Below, piece after piece: positions 6,590 through 10,646 of a DNA stretch of 10,646 bases (position 1 is its first letter; the number at the start of each line of letters is the position of its first letter). The position numbers and the translations under genes were made by a program. Source of the DNA: Bacteroidota bacterium. GTDB taxonomy: Bacteria > Bacteroidota > Bacteroidia > Chitinophagales > Chitinophagaceae. Location: assembly GCA_947447835.1 (NCBI GenBank), contig CANFLP010000063.1:1-10646 (forward strand), read 5' to 3'. The notes beneath the pieces are model-generated. The model had not been told where the DNA came from and did not search any database. It saw only the letters and a list, made by a program, of their open reading frames with translations.

Positions 6590-7786
6590 ATGTCAAGAAT
6601 AACCAATAGACAACTTTTTTTTCAACACTTAGCACAAACCTCCGACAAGCCAATTGGCATTGAAGTAGCTAGTGCAAAGGGGATATACATAAATGATACG
6701 GAAGGCAAAGCGTTTATAGATATGATTGCTGGCTTTAGTGTAGCTAATATTGGACATAGTCATCCAGCGGTCATAAAGGCCATAAAGGAACAAATTGAAA
6801 AATACATGCACGTTATTGTGTATGGTGAATTTGTGCAAGCCCCACAAGTTCAATATGCTAAGGCCTTAACTAGTTTGTTGCCCGATAATTTGCAGTCGGT
6901 GTATTTTACCAATAGTGGAGCAGAAGCAACTGAAGGTGCCATGAAATTGGCTAAGCGCGTTACAGGCCGTACTAAGATTATTGCATTTGAAGGTGCGTAT
7001 CATGGAAGTACGCAGGGGGCGTTAAGTGTAATGGGAGATGAATATTTTAGAAATGCATTTAGACCATTGTTGCCTGATGTATTGCATTTGCGTTATAATA
7101 ATTTTGAGGATATTGATTTAATCGATGATACAGTGGCATGCGTGATTGTTGAGTTGGTACAAGCAGAAACAGGCATTACGCCAGCAAATAAAGAGTGGGT
7201 CTTGGCATTGAAAAAGAAATGTGAATCGCTTTGTGCTTTATTAATTGTAGATGAAATACAATCCGGCTTTGGACGAACAGGGACCTTATTTGCTTTTGAA
7301 CAATATGGTATTCGCCCCGATGTTTTATTAGTAGGCAAGGCCCTTGGTGGTGGACTTCCATTAGGTGCGTTTATTGCTGATACCAAAATGATGGGGACAT
7401 TAACCGAAAATCCTGTATTAGGCCATATCACTACATTTGGTGGTAATCCAGTTGCTTGTGCTGCAGGTAAAGCTGCGTTAGAGGTTTTGCAAAATAGTGG
7501 ATGGATTAAGGATGTAAAAGCAAAAGAAGATTATTTAATTGCGAACCTAAATCATCCTGCGGTTATACATAGAAATCATAAAGGCATTTGGATGTCCTTA
7601 CAATTTGAATCGGCAGCATTGACAAAAAAAATAGCTGCAGCTTGTGTTCAAAATGGAATTATTACCGACTGGTTTTTATTTGCAGAAGATTGTATTCGTA
7701 TTGCTCCTCCTTTATGTATTACTTTGGAGGAACTAAAAGAGGCGGTTGAAAAAATTATTGCAAGTATTAATGTAGCGCTATCGTGA
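6590..7786 (+). CDS. Class III PLP-dependent aminotransferase (substrate unknown)
   Basis: This is a fold-type I, class III (acetylornithine/ornithine/GABA-type) aminotransferase of 398 aa from the chosen start. Visible motifs are the cofactor phosphate loop TNSGAEATEGAMKLA (107-121), AYHGST (136-141) with the ring-stacking position at H138, the aspartate pair region VDEIQSGFGRTG (220-231) with D221, and the Schiff-base lysine K250 in LLVGKALGGGLPLGA. GHITTFGGNP (278-287) supplies phosphate contacts from the partner subunit. Sequence alone does not fix the amino donor. The frame continues upstream to 6545, but those 15 residues overlap the divergent gene's start region, while MSRITNRQLFFQHLAQTS resembles the usual start of Bacteroidota relatives. 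No arginine-pathway genes are adjacent, so argD is not assigned. It ends 29 bp from the convergent bshA. Confidence 0.9.
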   Translation: MSRITNRQLFFQHLAQTSDKPIGIEVASAKGIYINDTEGKAFIDMIAGFSVANIGHSHPAVIKAIKEQIEKYMHVIVYGEFVQAPQVQYAKALTSLLPDNLQSVYFTNSGAEATEGAMKLAKRVTGRTKIIAFEGAYHGSTQGALSVMGDEYFRNAFRPLLPDVLHLRYNNFEDIDLIDDTVACVIVELVQAETGITPANKEWVLALKKKCESLCALLIVDEIQSGFGRTGTLFAFEQYGIRPDVLLVGKALGGGLPLGAFIADTKMMGTLTENPVLGHITTFGGNPVACAAGKAALEVLQNSGWIKDVKAKEDYLIANLNHPAVIHRNHKGIWMSLQFESAALTKKIAAACVQNGIITDWFLFAEDCIRIAPPLCITLEELKEAVEKIIASINVALS

Positions 7787-7815
7787 ACTAGGGGGATTAG
7801 ATTTTTTCTATCTTA

Positions 7816-8952
7816 TTAGCAATCACCGGTTCGACAATACTGACGATACAATGCCTCGTATTGAGGAATAATATTAGCGATATCAAAATGCTTAGCTTGT
7901 TTTAAAGCATGCTTTTTAAAAGCCTTCAATTTTTCGTCGTCTTGTAATAATGCAATTGCTTTTTCGCTCATAGTTTTTACATCACCTACTTCTGCAGTGT
8001 ATCCGGTAACACCATCTATATTTACTTCGCCTAAACCACCTGAGTTAGAACTAATAACAACCGCACTTGCAGCCATTGCTTCTAAGGCAGCTAATCCAAA
8101 ACTTTCATATTCCGAAGGCAATAAGAAAATATCACTCACTGCTAAAATTTCTTCCATTTGCTCTTGCTTTCCTAAAAAACGCACATCGGCTTCAATACCA
8201 AATTGTCTTGCAAGGTCCTCGGCAATTGGACGTTCCGGTCCGTCTCCCACCATTAATAATTTGGCAGGAGTAGCTGCATGAATATTTTTAAAAATCTCCA
8301 TTACATCATCTATTCTTTTTATTTTTCTAAAGTTAGATGCGTGTACAATAATTTTTTCACCATGCGGCGCAATCACTTGTCGGAATGCGGCTACTGGTTT
8401 TTTGTCATAACGGTGTAAGTCTACAAAGTTATTAATGACTTGAATATTTTTTCGAATGTCAAAATGCTTTAAGGTTTCTTCTTTTAAATTTTCAGAAACC
8501 GCAGTTATCGCATCGCTTTCATTAATTGAAAAGGTAACAACAGGCTCATAGGTTTTATCTCTGCCCACAAGGGTAATATCTGTTCCATGTAAAGTGGTAA
8601 TGACGGGAACTGATCTTCCTGTTTTTTGCTTTATAATTTGCTTAGCAGTATAAGCCGCAGATGCGTGCGGAATAGCATAGTGTGCGTGTATTAAATCCAA
8701 ATCGTGATTTAAGATAACATCCACCATGGTACTTGCTAATGCTAATTCATAAGGAGGGTAGTCAAATAAGGGGTAGGTTGGTACCCTTACCTCATGATAA
8801 AAGATATTGGTATGAAAACCATTTAAGCGAACTGGTTGTTGGTAGGTGATAAAATGAATTTCATGTCCTTTCTCTGCCAATGCTTTTCCAAGCTCCGTCG
8901 CTAATACACCACTTCCGCCAAACGTAGGATAACAAACAATACCAATCTTCAT
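7816..8952 (-). CDS. bshA: N-acetyl-alpha-D-glucosaminyl L-malate synthase (bacillithiol synthesis)
   Basis: This GT4-family retaining glycosyltransferase joins GlcNAc from UDP-GlcNAc to L-malate, the first step of bacillithiol synthesis. The 378-aa protein (from the chosen start) has CYPTFGGSGVLATELG (7-22) as the N-terminal nucleotide/acceptor loop, HAHYAIPHA (89-97), TTLHGTDITLVG (119-130), HASNFRKIKR (204-213), VGDGPE (235-240), and the donor-site EX7E motif in EYESFGLAALE with E283 and E291. The combination GGSG..ATELG, HYAIPHA and HGTDIT separates BshA from generic GT4 enzymes. The frame reaches an ATG seven codons upstream at 8973, but MKIGIVCYP is the family start. No bshB or bshC is in the window; in Bacteroidota they are often unlinked. 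The C-terminus ends in an unusual YCRTGDC with two cysteines. Confidence 0.92.
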   Translation of the reverse strand: MKIGIVCYPTFGGSGVLATELGKALAEKGHEIHFITYQQPVRLNGFHTNIFYHEVRVPTYPLFDYPPYELALASTMVDVILNHDLDLIHAHYAIPHASAAYTAKQIIKQKTGRSVPVITTLHGTDITLVGRDKTYEPVVTFSINESDAITAVSENLKEETLKHFDIRKNIQVINNFVDLHRYDKKPVAAFRQVIAPHGEKIIVHASNFRKIKRIDDVMEIFKNIHAATPAKLLMVGDGPERPIAEDLARQFGIEADVRFLGKQEQMEEILAVSDIFLLPSEYESFGLAALEAMAASAVVISSNSGGLGEVNIDGVTGYTAEVGDVKTMSEKAIALLQDDEKLKAFKKHALKQAKHFDIANIIPQYEALYRQYCRTGDC

Positions 8953-9003
8953 TTTCTTGAGTTGAATATGCAATTAACAACTTATTATCCGATAAAGTTT
9001 AAT

Positions 9004-9011
9004 TATATTTA
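9004..9011 (+). promoter_or_regulatory. Possible -7 box for the M28 peptidase gene
   Basis: TATATTTA differs from TAnnTTTG only at the last base and ends 12 nt before the ATG at 9024. It lies in the 71-bp AT-rich gap shared with divergent bshA. AT richness makes a chance match plausible, and no TTG is seen at -33 spacing. No comparable box was found for bshA. Confidence 0.25.
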
Positions 9012-9023
9012 AGAATTATTTGA

Positions 9024-10412
9024 ATGTTAAAATACCTACTTATGCGTCGTTTATTACTGTTGGTTTTATGCTTGCCTTTTATGGCTCAAGCTCAAGTGAA
9101 TCAAGATAGCTTGACTATCAAAAAAATGTCAGATGAAATTATGACAAACGGTAAGGCTTATGATTTGTTAAGAGAGCTTACAAAAAAAATTGGAGGTCGA
9201 TTAGCGGGTTCTCCGCAACAGCAAAATGCTGCTGTTTGGGGGAAACGTAATTTGGAAGCACTTAGTCCTGATAAAGTATACATGCAGCCATGTAAAACAC
9301 CAAGCTGGCAAAGAGGGGGAAAAGACTTTGCTGCAATTGTAGGATTTAATGGCAAGCCAGGCATTCAAAAATTAGAAGCGTTGGCTTTAGGAAATTCATT
9401 AGGAAGTAATGGTTTAGTTGAAGCAGATGTATTAGCTGTTGCTAATTTTGATGAATTAGAAAAACGCAAAGACGAAATAAAAGGGAAGATTGTTTATTAT
9501 AATAGTGAGTTTGATCCAACATTGATTCAAACATTTAAAGCGTATGGTGCTGCTGGTATGTACAGAGGATCGGGTGCTAGCCGCGCTGCAAAATATGGCG
9601 CAGTAGGTGTAATGATTCATTCATTAAGTACTGCACCAGATAATGCTCCTCACACGGGTGGTATGCGTTATGATACAGCTTATCCGAAAATTCCAGCGGT
9701 TGCTTTAGGACCAAATGATGCAAAGGCTTTGTATGCACAAACTAAAAAAGGGACTGTTCGTGCACAAATGCAAACTTACGGTTATTTTTTACCAGACGCA
9801 GATGAGAATAATGTGGTTGCTGAGTTAAAAGGTACCGAGCACCCTGAAGAAATTATTACGATTGGTGGTCACTTAGATAGTTGGGATGTAAATGAAGGTG
9901 CACATGATGATGGTGCAGGTATTGTTCAAACTATGGAAGTATTGCGTACCATGAAAGCATTAAACTATCAACCTAAACATACCATTCGTTTTGTGTTGTT
10001 TGCCAATGAAGAGAACGGAGGTAAGGGCGGTGCTAAATACGCTGAGTTAGCTAAGTTGAATAAGGAAAAACATATTCTTGCTTTAGAAAGTGATGAGGGC
10101 GGTTTTACACCAAGAGCTATTGCAATTTCTTGTACACCTGCACAGTTAGCAAGATTCCAAACTTGGAGTCCATTGCTTAAGCCGTATGGTACTGAAGTAA
10201 CTTCAGGTGGCGGCGGTGCTGACATAGGCCCATTAACTGGTTATGATAAAAGCATTATCATGTCAAGTATGATTCCTGATAGTCAACGTTACTTTGATTT
10301 ACATCATGCTAAAACAGATGTATTCGAAAATGTAAATAAGCGTGAATTGTTATTAGGCGCTGTAAACATCGCAGCCTTTATTTACTTAGTTGATCAATAC
10401 GGAGTCAACTAG
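9024..10412 (+). CDS. Secreted M28-family zinc metallopeptidase with PA domain
   Basis: The 462-aa protein starts with a signal peptide (KYLLMRRLLLLVLCLPFMAQAQ, likely cleaved after AQA at 23); M7 at 9042 is an alternative start. There is no lipobox. A protease-associated insert spans roughly 125-250. The M28 catalytic core follows with the full two-zinc set: H283 in GGHLDSWD, D295 in GAHDDGAG, general base E329 and ligand E330 in ANEENGG, D357 in ESDEGG, and H428 in LHHAKTD. The expected role is an aminopeptidase or carboxypeptidase/dipeptidase acting on peptides in the periplasm or outside the cell; the exact specificity is not readable. The chain ends soon after the catalytic domain, with no type IX C-terminal sorting domain, so it is probably exported by Sec to the periplasm. 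It is transcribed alone, followed by repeats and a terminator. Confidence 0.9.
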   Translation: MLKYLLMRRLLLLVLCLPFMAQAQVNQDSLTIKKMSDEIMTNGKAYDLLRELTKKIGGRLAGSPQQQNAAVWGKRNLEALSPDKVYMQPCKTPSWQRGGKDFAAIVGFNGKPGIQKLEALALGNSLGSNGLVEADVLAVANFDELEKRKDEIKGKIVYYNSEFDPTLIQTFKAYGAAGMYRGSGASRAAKYGAVGVMIHSLSTAPDNAPHTGGMRYDTAYPKIPAVALGPNDAKALYAQTKKGTVRAQMQTYGYFLPDADENNVVAELKGTEHPEEIITIGGHLDSWDVNEGAHDDGAGIVQTMEVLRTMKALNYQPKHTIRFVLFANEENGGKGGAKYAELAKLNKEKHILALESDEGGFTPRAIAISCTPAQLARFQTWSPLLKPYGTEVTSGGGGADIGPLTGYDKSIIMSSMIPDSQRYFDLHHAKTDVFENVNKRELLLGAVNIAAFIYLVDQYGVN

Positions 10413-10455
10413 ATGAAATAAAAAAGCCCTTAAATTTTAATTAAGATAAACTAAA

Positions 10456-10484
10456 TCAAAGCCACCGTTTAGGGGTGGTTTTGA
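10456..10484. terminator. Hairpin in repeat copy 1, terminator-like
   Basis: TCAAAGCCACC (10456-10466) pairs with GGTGGTTTTGA (10474-10484) through 11 bp including one G-T wobble, with a 7-nt loop. The core CCACC/GGTGG is followed by TTTT on the plus strand. The run is short and part of the stem, so it may act as a weak terminator or a 3'-end stabilising hairpin for the M28 mRNA. Confidence 0.5.
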
Positions 10485-10540
10485 AACAATCATAAGAGAA
10501 AAATAAAAAAGCCCTTAAATTTTAATTAAGATAAACTAAA

Positions 10541-10569
10541 TCAAAGCCACCGTTTAGGGGTGGTTTTGA
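10541..10569. terminator. Hairpin in repeat copy 2, terminator-like
   Basis: This is the exact second copy of the hairpin at 10456-10484, offset by 85 bp: 11-bp stem, 7-nt loop, TTTT on the 3' side. Two in series would add to the termination or mRNA 3'-end protection of the upstream gene. Confidence 0.5.
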
Positions 10570-10585
10570 AACAATCATAAGAGAA

Positions 10586-10628
10586 AAATAAAAAAGCCCT
10601 TAAATTTTAATTAAGGGCTTTTTTATTT
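10586..10628. terminator. Strong bidirectional intrinsic terminator
   Basis: AAATAAAAAAGCCCTTAA (10586-10603) and TTAAGGGCTTTTTTATTT (10611-10628) are perfect 18-bp reverse complements around a 7-nt loop. The GCCCTTAA stem is flanked by A6 on one side and T6 on the other, so it can stop transcription from both strands. It closes the M28 transcript and probably that of a convergent gene beyond the right edge. Its left arm is part of the third, partial repeat copy. Confidence 0.85.
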
Positions 10629-10646
10629 CTAACGAGACAAGTTCAT
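10629..10646 (-). CDS. Possible 3' end of a convergent gene beyond the window
   Basis: On the minus strand the last 18 bases read as five codons (MNLSR) and then TAG, immediately before the bidirectional terminator. This is where a stop codon of a convergent gene would be expected. Only six codons are visible, so this rests on context and no product can be named. Confidence 0.28.
   Translation of the reverse strand: MNLSR

Larger units (their letters stand above)
10416..10615. repeat. Exact 85-bp tandem repeat, two full copies plus 30 bp
   Basis: Positions 10416-10500 and 10501-10585 are identical over all 85 bases, and 10586-10615 repeats the first 30 bases. Copies abut directly with no spacer. 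Each full unit starts with AAATAAAAAAGCCCTTAA, the left arm of a terminator, and then carries a separate 11-bp hairpin. The array begins 3 nt after the M28 stop codon and is non-coding. Perfect identity points to recent duplication or ongoing homogenisation. Confidence 0.95.

Noticed and set aside
7093..7431. 112-aa minus-strand open frame inside the aminotransferase gene
   Set aside because: It is antisense to clearly conserved catalytic motifs, and its translation shows no recognisable domain or start signal.
7997..8281. 94-aa plus-strand open frame inside bshA
   Set aside because: It is opposite to the BshA donor-site region, with composition explained by the antisense of that gene.
9968..10225. 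85-aa minus-strand open frame, and a similar one at 9158-9364, inside the M28 gene
   Set aside because: Both are antisense to the conserved peptidase sequence and have no independent support.
9024..10412. M28 peptidase as a type IX secretion cargo, given porT in the window
   Set aside because: The protein ends just after the catalytic domain and has no C-terminal sorting domain; Sec export alone explains the signal peptide.
10416..10615. CRISPR-like array
   Set aside because: The repeats abut directly with no variable spacers, the unit is 85 bp, and no cas gene is nearby.

Overview
The window looks like chromosomal DNA of a Bacteroidota bacterium, most likely near the Chitinophagaceae or Sphingobacteriia. 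The DNA is AT-rich and intergenic gaps are very short. Shine-Dalgarno sequences are weak or absent, and at least one start has the Bacteroidota-type -7 box TAnnTTTG. The gene set also fits: PorT of the type IX secretion / gliding machinery, a menaquinone-type UbiE, BshA of bacillithiol synthesis, and a dihydroorotase with the DDQVH signature that I recall from other Bacteroidota. The genus call is inference from gene content only.

Layout. Positions 1-5045 hold a minus-strand cluster, in transcription order ubiE, porT (28-nt overlap), dihydroorotase pyrC (6-nt gap), a short MutS-family ATPase (24-nt gap) and, after 67 nt, a YifB/ComM-type ATPase cut by the left window edge. Divergent from ubiE across about 40 bp is rsgA (5086-6009). 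It converges with a gamma-carbonic-anhydrase-like protein (6019-6555, minus). That gene is divergent across about 34 bp from a class III aminotransferase (6590-7786, plus), which converges with bshA (7816-8952, minus). Across 71 bp from bshA lies a secreted M28 metallopeptidase (9024-10412, plus). The rest, 10413-10646, is non-coding: an exact 85-bp tandem repeat with hairpins, ending in a strong bidirectional terminator.

How the genes work together. Most are housekeeping: pyrimidine synthesis (pyrC), menaquinone methylation (ubiE), 30S ribosome maturation (rsgA) and low-molecular-weight thiol synthesis (bshA). porT adds an envelope/secretion function and its reading frame overlaps ubiE. Strand changes are frequent and spacers tiny, so promoters must lie in 30-70 bp divergent gaps. 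Three upstream starts (ubiE, gamma-CA, aminotransferase) are probably too long and were trimmed here, which also removes overlaps between divergent genes.

I found no convincing undescribed multi-gene system, mobile element, CRISPR array, tRNA or rRNA. The most unusual feature is the terminal repeat: three copies of the left arm of a terminator but only one right arm, with a second hairpin in each full 85-bp unit.
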